Source: Hydractinia symbiolongicarpus (lineage: Eukaryota > Cnidaria > Hydrozoa > Anthoathecata > Hydractiniidae). From it: a stretch of DNA of 60,000 nt. The DNA lies in NCBI RefSeq assembly GCF_029227915.1, contig NC_079882.1:22017001-22077000 (forward strand), in the 5' to 3' direction. Shown in pieces: positions 1 through 11,738 of the stretch (within the stretch, counting starts at the first letter, position 1; every line of letters begins with the position of its first letter). Both the position numbers and the translations under genes were made by a program. Below the pieces are notes generated by a model, which had not been told where the DNA came from, did not search any database, and saw only the letters and a list, made by a program, of their open reading frames with translations.

Positions 1-51
1 AAAATATTAAAAAATGGTAAAAACAGTATGCTTAAGTGAACAAAAACATAC

Positions 52-3000
52 CTAGACTCAGGATTGTAACGAAGTATATAAAACCAATTATCTTCTTCGG
101 ATATGTAGCTCAATACATTTTCCTTCACATCTGAGAAAGCACGACAATTAACATGTCCCCTAAAAAAATCATTCCACAAATTACTTAATGATCAACTACA
201 GACTTTGCATTTTGACTATTTTAAAAAGAACATACAAAGGCTACCTTGGGGCCTATATTTTTTTGAGAGTTATGGAGTGGATGTTACAAAAAAAACCTAT
301 ATATAATGGTCATTTTATTTGCAGTGATTGCCACATGAATTTGTTTAGAAATTCCCTGTTTACATTTCCTGATTTACCACAAGTGAAACTAATCATTAAA
401 TTTAGAACATTTGTAAAGATTTTCTTTTACAATAAAAAATATGAAAGATATCTGCAAAAAGGTCAAACTCAGATGTTGAATATTCTACTTTAAAAAGGAA
501 AAGATTGATTTGGTTGCTTTAAAGAGGTTACGCAGCTTCATAGAGCAGGTCATCAGGTTCTATACATGGTATTATATAAAACAATATGGTCAAAATGAGG
601 TTAAACTAACCTGAGTGCAGAAGCTGGATATACATCAATGGCATCTGATATAAAGAGCTCTCTGCTTTTTACAACAGGGTTATCCAAAATATTATCATTT
701 GAACCTAGTAACAGGAAGTACAAAAACATTGCAAAGAATGAAATTTGGGGTTTAAAACAAGCCTTAAACACATTAAACAATATAGTACCATTTTCTGCAC
801 TTCTGTCTTGTAAAAGTAACTGGTAAACTGAAGTTGGTATTTCGCAGGGACGATAAAACCATATTACATCTACCGTAATATTATCTTTCTTGCTCTAAAG
901 AATTTTTAACATGTAAAAGGTGAAATACATTTTCGACAAAGCAGGTATTTCTATTTATTGCAAAAACAATACATGCAGAAAACCTTTCATAAAAGTGCTT
1001 AAAATCTTAGAGACCCATACATACAGTAACAGACCTTTAATAACACTTAAATTGGTGATGACATATTTTGATGTTTGTAAACAAAAAATTGTCAGCTGGA
1101 TACTATCACCAATGACACTTAAAAAGTCTATAAAACTTTAAAAGGCATCTTTAGAAATTAGGGGTTTTAATTACAGTTGTGAAGAAGCTATATTACTCAA
1201 GCATTATACATACTATAATTATATATTTCATAGATGTTCAAATATGTGAATTTTGGTTTGGATTGTTTGCTTTGTGGTTAAAAATGAAATGATTCAACAG
1301 TTAATAAAAAAAAAGAGTAATTCTCATTTTCATTTTTCAAAACATAATGACCACAAAGGTTATAAAGAGTAAAGACGCAAGAATCTTAATCCCATTAACT
1401 GTCAAACCTGACGCAACAGCATACCTCACAAAAAGTCACTTAAAACATGTACCTTGGTCCGCATACCCTTATAAATTTCAATAAACCTCCGGGACTAAAA
1501 CAGGTCACTTCAGACATCGTTATACCGATTTTGGGGACATCCAATTTGAGTGCCCAAAATAGGAAAAAACGGTTCCAGACCTTGTAGGTTCACTTTAAAA
1601 TATTAACTGTTTAATACAAACAAATTGAGTTTCTTATTTTCTGAAAAGGTTGACAGACAATTTAGGGGATTACTGACGCCCAAAGTAATTTCCTGGATTA
1701 ACCCCTGAACCTTATCCTAAGTTTTTTTTACATTTTAGTTTAAACTTCTATCAAAATTTGTAATGTTTTTAAAAACATTTTTTAATTTGTGATGCAATTT
1801 TCTTTCATGCCTTTTAAAAGGCAACATGTCATGGACTAAAAAAAATGCAAAAAACATCTAAATTTTTAAATGCCATAATGAATATCTGCTTTGGCAAGGA
1901 AAGAAAATTAAAAACATAGTATATAGGGACTTTTTTTTAGGAAGATAAAGTTTTCTCCAGCAGAAAAAAACAGGTCGAGCTAATATAAAGAACTTGGAAA
2001 GTGGTCTAAAAATCTTTTTTTGAAAAATCTTTATTGGTTTTTAAAATGCTAATTATGCGAAATTATGACAACCCTCAAAAAACAATTACTATGTAATAAA
2101 TTCATGTAAACATTTTCTTAATATCAAACTGAATGGGTGAAAACATATTTACATTATCACATGCGTTGATAAATATTTACAGCACCCCATTTATAGCAAA
2201 ATACACAATGTCATGCATAATTAGCACAACATTTTTATCAATAATCTTGAGAATCAGCTAAGGTTTTTTCAAGAAAATAGAAGGAATAGTAGACAACTTC
2301 TTTAACTCTTGCATATGAAATCAATACCCCTTTTATCTTTTGTATTTTCAGATTTTTTCCTTTAAATTTTTATGCAGAAGATATGTTTGTGGATAAAAAT
2401 ATGTTTATTTCTCTATTATAACAGCATGCAATTCTAATTAAAGTGAATCCACTACTACTGGCTTATAACGCATATCTTGACATTAGATAATCAGGGCTTG
2501 AACACTTACAAAATACAATATTTTAAAAAGTAGAATATATTACGTTTGTTTTTACGTTTGTTTGCTGTTGTTTTTTAATATTTATCCAGTAGTTATTAAT
2601 TGGTTTGATTTAAATGAAAATTTGGTTGGACATGAAAAAAGTATTTAAAATGAAAAGAACAGAGATAAGGTAACACATTTTGATCATAACAAAAACGATA
2701 CATTAAAACTATTTTTAATTGTATTATAAGTTCTTACAAACAAAAAGTGATCAAAATGATTCTAGCCTCTATGACAATTGTCATTGTAAGCCGGAAGTCA
2801 ATCATTGTGAATATTTTGAACATCAAACAAAAGGTTCTAATTAATTTCTTAATGGATATCTAATTAAAATCAAGTTAATAAGTCAGGGTCATTATTGCTG
2901 CCAATCTCTAGGCAATCATTTTTGGTTAGAATTGCATAATTGACACACTAAAAGTGGCCACAAATTTTACTGTCGGCATTCTTGTCATATATACAAAGAA

Positions 3001-4543
3001 TAATAAAAAACTTACCCTTTTAAAATCTCTTATTGAACAAATATAATAGGGCATATCAGGACGCTGGCTTTCAATATAAACAGTGTCTAAAATAACAAAA
3101 ATGTCAAACAATAATCAATAGGCTGAGTATACAAAACTCTGTGTGGTTTCGTCACTGTAAACCACAGGTTTGAATAAAAATGAGGTCTGAAAACCACAAA
3201 ACTCACAAAAGTCATGTGTCATTTTATTTCTCAGGTTTTAAAAACTACTTTCTTATAACAGGTGTTAAAACTACATATACTTTTTTCCCTATCAATGTAT
3301 GAATTATATAAAGCACCTTTTTGCATGAAATGAATAATATTTTATAAAAGAACATCCTAGGTATCCCTTGGCAACATCACTGGGAAACTTTTTATGCCAT
3401 GGAGATATGTTGAAGGAACAAAAAAACTAAGAAATTAGTTTTTTGACTATAAACAATCTATTTTAAGAATTATGATAAAAACCATCGACTACAAAAAAGG
3501 AGGAATGTATATCTACGTAATTCGAACATCTCCTTCTTTTCAACAGTTATGTCAATAATTTCTTAAGGACCTGGTTTCCATGTACTTCATTACATAAAAA
3601 TTTCTCAGCTGTGTTCTACTTGTATGACGTTGATCAAGGTCCGGTTACAAAAGCTTGGCATGCATACTTAATTACTGATCAAACTCGTGAAAATGTTATT
3701 TCGTGTGCAGCTTGAAAAATTAAGTTGAATCCAATATATGCATATAAAAAATCTTTTTTCTCTGAACAGAATGGAATTAATCATAAAAAGTCGCGACTTA
3801 ACAAATGGGCAAGAAAAACAATTATATTTGTTTCTTATCAGGGTTATTTAAAATGACGTCTGCAATTGTTTTAAATAAAACATGTTCACAATATTACACT
3901 AAGTGTTGAATATTCCCATGAAATTCGGAAAGTTTAGTAAGAGCGTAGATATCAAAACTATACGGCGAACGATTAAATGACGCGTCTTTATTAAAAACGG
4001 CGTACAAAAATTTTGTGAATAAACTAAGATGACCTTAACAAGATTTATTAAAAAAAAAAAAACAGCCAAACTCATATGAACAAAACTTTTATTTTCAGAT
4101 AACTTTAAAACTGAAGTTATTATTAAATACATTTTTGCATATGGAAAACCAATGCTTTAACACGTAAAAAACCCACTTTGTTTTGTCGTTGCTTTAAAAA
4201 AAAATTCAACACAATATTTACATCAGTGCACATTTTCTTCGTTGTTCTTAATTTTTTTTTTTTTTTTTTTGAGCTTTGTTCTCTTTTTATTATATTTATA
4301 AATATTGTAAACCCTGGCTGCATGTTCAAAACTAACATAAACAAAAAAAAATGAGAAAAAAGTTTTTTTATTTTTTATAGGTAATAAAAAAATTACCGTT
4401 TATGTGGTACACATTTTTTCCATCTGAATAGGTTGTTATTTCTTCGTCCCTTTTTTCTGTTGACTTTCTCGAACCATTTTGTTGTTGTTGCTGTTCAACT
4501 TGTTCCGTCATTTCGTCGGTAAATTCCAAATCAACTTGAGCTT
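52..4543 (-). CDS. RERE: RERE/atrophin-like transcriptional corepressor, 5' part with BAH domain (partial)
   Basis: Five exons on the minus strand, each with AG acceptor and GT donor and compatible phases: 4397-4543, 3016-3086, 789-894, 611-704 and 52-159. The gene runs off the left edge. The first exon is acidic and Gln-rich (QVEQQQQQNG, a candidate Met at 4511); the next encodes TVYIESQRP and YYICSIRDF, followed by WFYRPCEIP, RELFISDAIDVYPASALRG and WFYILRYNPESR. Together these are the successive strands of the BAH domain found near the N-terminus of RERE-type atrophins, nuclear corepressors that work with histone deacetylases. The ELM2, SANT, GATA and atrophin parts would lie beyond the window. 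The true 5' end is uncertain: the 4397 exon enters in phase 1, so a further upstream exon is expected (see 5541-5553). The family assignment rests on residue similarity across all BAH exons and is fairly secure; orthology to RERE rather than another atrophin is inferred. Confidence 0.8.
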
Positions 4544-6029
4544 CTGAATTTCAATTTTTCTAGTGTACAACATTAACGGGTTTTATGTCCACACGTTCTT
4601 TCAAAACATTTATCTTTTCCTATGAATAATAGAAGACCTATCAATAAGTTTATTTATAATGTTCAAATTATGCTGGAACAAAGTAAGTAAAAATAATAAT
4701 CAAAGGTTAATAATAAAAATAAAAGTTGATGATATTACTGATAAAAAAAATGTGACATTAAACCCATGTTTTTACTAGCATTGCTCGTAAAAACATAATT
4801 TTAAAACGTTCTTCCATGCGATATCCACGGGAAACACGCACACAAATGTCAAAACTCATTAACGAAAATAATCGCTTTGTTTAAATATGACTTATGCAAA
4901 AAAAACTCTAATACAAAACAAAGTCGACAAGCTTGCGGTAATTTAAATCGCCAGAGGGTTTAAGATCAAAAAATATTTTCATTTCGTCTGAAAGCATAAT
5001 TTTCTGTATAGATTCCTCCTCACACAAAACTATAAATAAATTATTTCTAAAGGTTTTTCAACTCGACGTGAAGAACCAGTAAACATGCCAGCGCTACTCA
5101 TAAAAGCGTAAACAATGAATTCAGCAAACATTATTCGCAACAAGAGTTGATCGGTCGACCAATATGCACGATAATAAAAACCAGGTCACGAGACGTCTTT
5201 GTTATTGATTTGAGTGATAGTATGACGTGTGCCATGTTATTTATACAAACCGAATGCTTTTATAGGAAAGTGGGAAACCCTAAAAAATGCTTGATTTTTT
5301 TGTATGATCTTTTCAGAAATCCACTTTATACTTAAATCTGTTATGCTAAGAATTATCAACAGGCAAAAACAGCGAACAAAGTGGGGAAAGTGAGCTTTTT
5401 CTGTAAACTTATTCACATGAAGTACAGGAACATGCACACTTCACTGTGAATTCTACTCGAGTTCAAGTGAGTTAAAATTTTCTTAGTTTAAAATCTTCGT
5501 GGAATAAAGTGCCCACTGAAAGCAATGTCAATTGAATTACCTGAAGTATTTTTCTGCAACAGAATAAAAACTTAAATGGGCTAAACCTCGTTCCTTAAAA
5601 ATCAACATGAAGAACCCCAGTACTGTGAATAAAAAACAGAATTAAAACTTGTTATCAAAACATTGAATTATAGCTATAAACAAGCTGGGTGAGAGGAGGC
5701 AGTCTATAACCTTGCCACATAGAGTTGCATTACAAAACTTCATGTTTACACGAAGACGAAATGATGAAGGTAAAAGTTTGGCCAGCTAGCTATCCAGCAG
5801 CCAGCTATGTAGGTTATATATTTAACTAAAAAAATAATGCTTGTAAGAACTTGAATTTTCTTTATAAATTCAAACATTGTAGCTAGCTAGGCACACATAA
5901 CCAAGTCAGGCAAGTTTTTTCCCTCTAAAACATAAAATAAATTATACAAAAACATAAACTTACCGCATAATCTTTTTCTTTTTAAAGCACCAATGTGAAG
6001 TAAAAATCTTGAGTAATTCCACAAGAAAA
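4544..6029. other. non-coding stretch upstream of the RERE-like N-terminal exon
   Basis: AT-rich DNA. Apart from the 13-nt candidate exon I see no coding signal, RNA gene or repeat structure. It should hold the 5' untranslated exons and promoter of the RERE-like gene, because the next gene on the same strand ends at 6030. Confidence 0.4.
5541..5553 (-). other. candidate 13-nt microexon of the RERE-like gene
   Basis: On the minus strand a TTGCAG acceptor is followed by AAAAATACTTCAG and then GTAATTC. The 13 nt would end in phase 1 with a G, which is exactly what the exon starting at 4543 needs. There is no coding similarity to support it; the case is splice signals and phase only, so chance is a real alternative. 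Confidence 0.25.
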
Positions 6030-6566
6030 TCACAACTTTTGGGCATAGAATCTCTTAACTCGTGCTGTTCGTTCAGCATCAACATTAAATTCTATTCCAT
6101 TTAACAGGTCGCTTTGAATTCGATTGTCTATTGTTTAAAAATTAACGAAAATTGTTTCAACACAAAGAATAAACATTAAATTTATAGAAAAGTAGCACGC
6201 GGGTTATAGGTTACGCATGGTTAAGCACACTATGATGTTATGAAGCACAACAGCTATTCTGAAAGGTTGATAAAACGTGAAATTTATGTAACAAGAAACT
6301 AAAAGCGTACAGATTCTCGTTTACGAATAATCAAAAAGCCAATTAAGTTTATATTTCCATGATGTAACATTAATAAAACACCCTCCTTCGCTGCGTTTGT
6401 CTCAAGTGGTCGCTAAGGCCTAGATTACACTTAAATCAACATTTGATTCAAAGTAGTACGGATTATATTTTTCGGAAAACGCTTTGCCTTTTTTTCTTTC
6501 TAACTCTTCACGAAGACAAGACTTTTCTGTTTCTTCTAATTTTAGCAAAAAACACTGGAAACTCAT
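6030..6566 (-). CDS. small two-exon protein of 77 residues, function unknown
   Basis: Exon 1, 6431-6566, starts at ATG 6566 and ends at a GT donor in phase 1. Exon 2, 6030-6127, follows a CAATAG acceptor, resumes in the right phase and ends in TGA. The joined frame is 77 residues with no stop, acidic and Glu/Lys-rich at first (KLEETEKSCLREELERKKGK), then YNPYYFESNVDL, and a basic end ERTARVKRFYAQKL. The composition is that of a small helical, soluble protein; there is no signal peptide or membrane segment. I do not recognise the family. It lies 1.5 kb upstream of the RERE-like N-terminal exon on the same strand. Phase closure over the intron and protein-like composition support a real gene. 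Confidence 0.5.
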
Positions 6567-8140
6567 CAGAAGTATTTAAAAAACATTCTTAGAAACATTA
6601 ATGCAATCAAGTGTAAAACACAAGAGTCAACATTTTGCAGTGAAATTACTTGCGAATAAAAGACCTGGAACGTGTAAATTTTGACTTAGGCTAAATTTTC
6701 TTTTTTTTGAAGAAATTTGGGTTGACATTGTCCTTTTGTTCTTAACTAAAAATACCACACTTTTTAAATGGAACTTTTTAACTCTAAAGCTATATTTACA
6801 CAACCTCATTTTTAGGCGCGGAAATGCAAGAAATGTGTTAATTACTGCGTTTCCGTGAAGCTTGGCTTCCAGCTGGCGCTACTTCGAGTTAAGCAGGTGC
6901 GATAATTGGAGTTCAGGTTTTAACGCCTAGCAATCCCGCTAACACGCGGGGGAAAAAAGGTTTCCTAGATTATATATTAATTCACAAGATTATATATTAT
7001 TTTTGCACAAGATGGTGATATTCATATATTCTCCTGCTTTTGCACAAAATTCACGGATACGAAATCTAGGCCGCTTTTTTCTTTAATTTAAGCTTAATAA
7101 TTATCACCCTCTTATTGGCGCTTTCAATTTTACGAGTTTTTACTTGGCGCAAATTTGGAGAAAAACGCCTTAAAGAATCAGGCTATATTGCTGGAACATC
7201 TCCTGTTTTTATTTTCTTCTATATCTTGCAGCTTTTTTTGACAAAACCAAAATTCTTAAGCTCCTTCCCAGGGTCCTTTTTACTTTTTGATTAACAGCAA
7301 AACAAACTTTTTAATTAACAATTATCCATTATCAAAAAGTGAAAAAGAGCCCTGGGGGACAAGGTTGCCAAAATTTTAATAATCTCAAATTTCATACAGG
7401 AAAGAAATAACCTGCTACAACATGGATATACAATGCTCGTGTTCATTCACAGCCCTGTGTGTTCAAATAGTACAAATTTTGTTACTAGCACCCACTTATT
7501 ACCCAGGGCGTTAATATTCAACCAATACGTTGCATTTCATTGAGAAGGCGTATCAATTTTTTTTTAATTTATGTCAAATTAGCGTCTCATTTAATTGTTG
7601 TATTGATGAATCAAAGGATTAGAATATAAATTTGGATTTCCCAAGCAAAATTAAGTTTTATGACTTACAATCCAACACAAGAGAACGCGGTAGGGTATGT
7701 TTACAAGTGAGGGTAATTCTAATAAAACAAGACTTTATTAAGCTCAAATTAATTGATAATATTTACACACATTCTAACTTAGTTGCACTGAATTCAAATC
7801 TATTAACCAAAGATTTAAAAAAACATAGACTCGATATTTAAAAAAAAAACATGAATTGGATATAGATATATTAAAAGGATCACCACAGGAACTAGAACAG
7901 AAAGTTGTTTACGGTTTGTAATCAATTGCTTGCCAGTTTTCGATAGGGTTTTAGCAGTTAAATTTTTAAAATTATGAACCATAAATAAGTTATTACACGT
8001 CTTTTTCAGCCTGATTTTTTCTTTTTTTGATCTAAATAAATAATAAAACACAACTTGCCGTTCTCCATTTGACTCGAAAAAAGAGCCATGAAAAATGTTA
8101 TAGAAATATTACTGATAAAAACATGCAGAAAAGTTTTTTT
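6567..8140. other. intergenic AT-rich DNA with a foldback remnant
   Basis: No convincing gene. The only structure is the inverted repeat at 7267-7356, listed separately. Short open frames here are AT-rich and lack coding character. Confidence 0.5.
7267..7356. repeat. hairpin MITE remnant (CCCAGGG...CCCTGGG)
   Basis: The arm 7267-7292, beginning CCCAGGGTCC and ending in an A/T-rich CTTTTTGAT, is matched in inverted orientation by 7331-7356 ending GAGCCCTGGG. About 38 nt separate the arms. Right after the right arm comes GGGACAAGGTTG, and a close relative (CCCTGGGGACGAGGTTG) recurs at 44986-45002, so a dispersed family is likely. Confidence 0.55.
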
Positions 8141-8291
8141 TCTAAATTTAAGCCTGTGTCACACTTGTGAGGCAGATGCAGAAGCAAGTGAAGTAAGCAT
8201 GCGCAGTTAGTGTGAAGCAAGTAGTGAAGCAAGAGGTGAAGTAAGGAGCTCACACTAGCGCAAGAAGATCACTTGCATTCTTTTGTTAAAC

Positions 8292-8737
8292 ATGGATGAA
8301 GAGGAGTATTTAGTTATGATTTTGGGATATTTGTTGTTGAAAAAACGACGGCGCAAGCAACGAGAAAAACTCTAAATATTTTAAGAAAAGTATGGGTTCG
8401 CGAAATTTTTAAGCATCGTGAACAACGTGGTGTTTACCATACGCTGATTCAAGAAGTGTTGCTTGGGACAGAGAATCTTATTTCAAGTTAGAATTTTATA
8501 TAATTTTTTAGCATAAGTTTGCGGAAAGAATTTGTTTTATATAATAACTTTTGCAGGTATCTTCGAATGTCGCCTGAGTCGTTTCACCTTTTAAATGTTA
8601 TTGGACCATCGATAGCAAAGAATGATACTCGATTTAGAAAAGCTATTTCTCCTGCTGAACGATTATCTTTAACAATTCATTATCAGGCTCGGAGTCTTTT
8701 GAAAGTACAAGAGATTTCTAGAGGTTGCGGTGGTTAA
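8292..8737 (+). pseudogene. PIF/Harbinger transposase (HARBI1-like), N-terminal fragment
   Basis: An ATG at 8292 opens an acidic then basic leader (MDEEEYLVMI, KKRRRKQREK) which is interrupted, then KVWVREIFKHREQRGVYHTLIQ is followed by a stop. After an apparent intron ending TTTTGCAG near 8554, YLRMSPESFHLLNVIGP and RFRKAISPAERLSLTIHY follow, and the frame closes at 8737. This order (basic leader, VWVR..., YLRMSPESF, AISPAERL) is that of the N-terminal third of HARBI1-type transposases. The DDE catalytic core that should come next is absent: the downstream sequence is AT-rich and non-coding. It is therefore a truncated relic. The GTGTCACAC-rich sequence at 8155-8275 just upstream may be its subterminal DNA. 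Confidence 0.75.
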
Positions 8738-9469
8738 ATTTGCTTTAAAAATACAGATAATAATGACGTCTGTAGGTTTAATATGAACAATCTATTCGTA
8801 TGACGTCATCTAGTTAAACATTCATGATAGCGTGGAAGACTTTATACCACGTAGCTATAATTATATTTTATTTAAACTGTTTTGAAAACTTTTAATAGCG
8901 TCCTTTTAAAACATTTATTGTATATGTCATCCATTCAGCTTTGGTTTTTCCTAGATTTTCCGTAGGTTTAAAAAACCGCAGCAGGTACCTTTTATTGTGA
9001 CTCAACTGCGCAATTTACAAGGTCACTTAAGCAGCCTTATTCGTATCGTGCAATTTGCATGGTAAAACTATTTTAATAAATAGCCAAAGATGATCAAAAT
9101 CAACTTTGTCTATTCATTAGTTGAGGAGATATTCAGAGGATATAAATCAATCAATCAGATAAAAGCAATTAAATTAATTACCTTTCTTGCGGACCCGGAT
9201 GGACACAATAGATTGATTAAAATCTTTCCTTTTTATAAAATTTCGCTTTCTGTTACGGGCTATAAAGATGGAACTACTTACGCTTAGCTGATAAAACTTG
9301 GCATACTTGTAGAAAGTCTCACATGCCTAAAATAGGTCATTTTTTTAAATTTTGCAATAAATTTGCATATCTGGAGCATTACTGATGATACAGCCTTCCA
9401 AATAAGAAATGAATTTTAATGACGTCATTAGGAATGACGTCATATTTGTACGAAAGTTTTTTATTTTAG
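8738..9469. other. non-coding stretch with CRE-like palindromes
   Basis: No gene seen. TGACGTCA palindromes occur at 8801, 9420 and 9435. The last two are mirrored by a similar pair at 11596 and 11617 on the other side of the foldback element. Confidence 0.45.
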
Positions 9470-11496
9470 GGGCTGTTCATATGGAAGTGGGCTGGCCCGG
9501 TTGGCCAGGCTGGCTCGGCTGAGCGGAATCTCGCTACTATCAAGAAACACATACGAAATAAAAATGTGTTTACAACCGAGCCGAGATTTCGCTTGCTTTT
9601 ACCGAGATCTCGGCTTATGGAAGCCCCTGTGCACATTAATATAGTTATCTCGAGTCAACTAGTGTTATCCATGGACAACGTTATTATTGTGCTCAAGGGA
9701 CACGTATATGTATGAAAGCCCCTGTGCACATTAATATAGTTATCTCGAGTTAACTAGTGTTATCCATGGATAACGTTATTAATGTGCTCAAGGGACACGT
9801 ATATGTGCACAATAATAGCGTTATCCTGAGATAGCACTAGTTATCTCGAGATAACTAACTATCTCGGGATAGCGTGCCAAATGTCCTCAAGAAAGCGCAC
9901 AATAATAATCTATCCGCGAATAACGATCGTTATCTTCAGATAGCTCTGCCCGCGTGTATTCAAATTACGAATTTATCAAACCACGAGGTAGACCACGAGG
10001 TTAAACGAATTATACAAGAGTCGGCAGTAGTATCTGTCATGGATTCCTGGACAGCTAGTAGTTATCCTGAGCCTACAGTGCAAATTATATCGTAATTGCA
10101 CTGTGCCGAGTGCAATTATTTCTTAATTGCACTCTAGAATTCTAACTGCACTCTTTAAGGAGCGCCGATAATTTAAATATTTATTTTCTCGCGTTTTATG
10201 ATAAGTCAAAAAAAGATATCTTTACAATGAATCGAACTAATTATAAATCGGGTAATAAAAAAAACATTGAAATTGACATCCTGTGCTACTCTTACAAAAA
10301 TAGTTCATTGTATGATTAGCTCGTAATCGAACGTTTACGAGTGCAATTAGGAAATAATCGAACTCGTAATTTTTTTGCTTTTTAAATTTATCCTCGTCCT
10401 ATCCTAACGGACTCAGAAAATTAAAAGCAAAAAAAAATACTCGTTCGATTATTTCCTAATTGCACTCGTAAACGTGCGATTACATATACTAATTATTTGT
10501 GGTTAAAAATTATTTTCTCACAGTATGGGCAGTGCAATGCAAAATTGGAAGAGTTATACTTACTACTACTTACTGTATGATATGAAGGGCGCTAGGCTAT
10601 TTAATCACGCTAGCAGCCAGGTTACCATCATTAAGGCGCTTTACCTATATGGATGTATCATAGCCTTATAGGGATATATACATTACTCTGGTTATATCAT
10701 AATTTTGCTTATTTATTTTAAGGATGATGCAGCTTCTTGTTGTTACTTAAAACGCGTTTAAGTTCGAAGAATACGCGTGTAGCTTTATAAACTGGAGATA
10801 ACACACGTTATACAGAAATTTTCTCTTCTTGAGGACATTTGGCACGCTATCCCGAGTTAGTTATCTCGAGATAACTTGTGCTATCTCAAGACAACGCTAT
10901 TATTGTGCACATATACGTTTCCCTTGAGCACATTAATAACGTTATCCATGGATAACACTAGTTAACTCGAGATAACTATATTAATGTGCACAGGGGCTTC
11001 CATATCGGCTAGCCGGGATGAAAATTTTCCAAATGAACGGGCCGGCCCGGCCAGGCGGGCTGACTCACTTTATTTTTGAGCATGATCAAGATTATTTTAT
11101 TTGTAGAAAGCATTTTTTTTCTGTGCGGAGAAATGCCAAAAATATTGAAGGTTTAACTTTTTTGTCAATTTATATAACATATGCATTGGAACAATAAATA
11201 TATAAAAACACTTCAAAAGAATAACAGTATCATCAAATTTTATTGTTGTGTATTAATCGTTGTTTTGACAAAATAATCATTATTTGTAGCTTTTTTATAA
11301 AATACATTTTTTTGAAGAACTCCTTATAATTTAAATTTCCTTTAGAACGCCAAATAAAATATATGAACAAACTTTCGTGACTATTTTCAGCCCGCCTAAC
11401 CGGGCAAGCTGGCCTCATATGAACGTAACAAAATATCAGCCCGCCTAACCGAGCCAGCCCGGTCAACCGGGCCAGCTCGCCTCATATGAACAGCCC
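9470..11496. mobile_element. composite nested foldback transposon (MITE-in-MITE)
   Basis: Outer termini: GGGCTGTTCATATG at 9470-9483 and its inverted copy at 11483-11496. Both are followed inwards by related GC-rich sequence (CTGGCCCGGTTG, GGCTGGCTCGG), and further partial copies lie at about 11030-11080 and 11390-11440. A second inverted layer is 9617-9893 versus 10826-11010 (AGCCCCTGTGCACATTAATA with TTATC-GATAA palindromes). On the left side this layer is duplicated in tandem (units from about 9617 and 9712). A third layer is the hairpin 10322-10493. No transposase is encoded. The open frame at 9874-10095 runs through repeat sequence and is not credible. This is a non-autonomous element, probably several insertions one inside another. 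Confidence 0.75.
10322..10493. repeat. innermost foldback hairpin
   Basis: The arm GTAATCGAACGTTTACGAGTG... at 10323-10383 is answered by the near-perfect inverted arm 10431-10493. Both contain GTGCAATTAGGAAATAATCGAAC in one orientation or the other. The roughly 45-nt centre is unrelated sequence. Confidence 0.8.
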
Positions 11497-11738
11497 ATTA
11501 AAAGTGAAACACTATTGATGTTCATGTCATTGAACATGTGACACATGTTCAGAATATGGCATTTATAGATGTTCGAGGTAAGGAAAAAAAGATAATGACG
11601 TCATTATAATCAGAAATGACGTCAGTTTTTTCGGATCGATATTTCCGTCAAATCTGATCTGTATTTTATCCCTTGGACACTTTATTTTTCTTAGCAACAC
11701 CCACGAAACCACCACGAACATACATGTAATAAATAATT

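Noticed and set aside
188-493. Plus-strand frame of 101 codons near the left edge
   Set aside because: It lies in an intron of the minus-strand RERE-like gene and has a low-complexity, AT-driven composition.
5147-5437. Overlapping plus and minus frames of about 60 codons
   Set aside because: No domain, no splice signals in phase, composition like the surrounding non-coding DNA.
9874-10095. Open frame with SAVVSVMDSWTASS resembling a transposase piece
   Set aside because: It runs through the inverted-repeat arms of the foldback element and has no supporting context.
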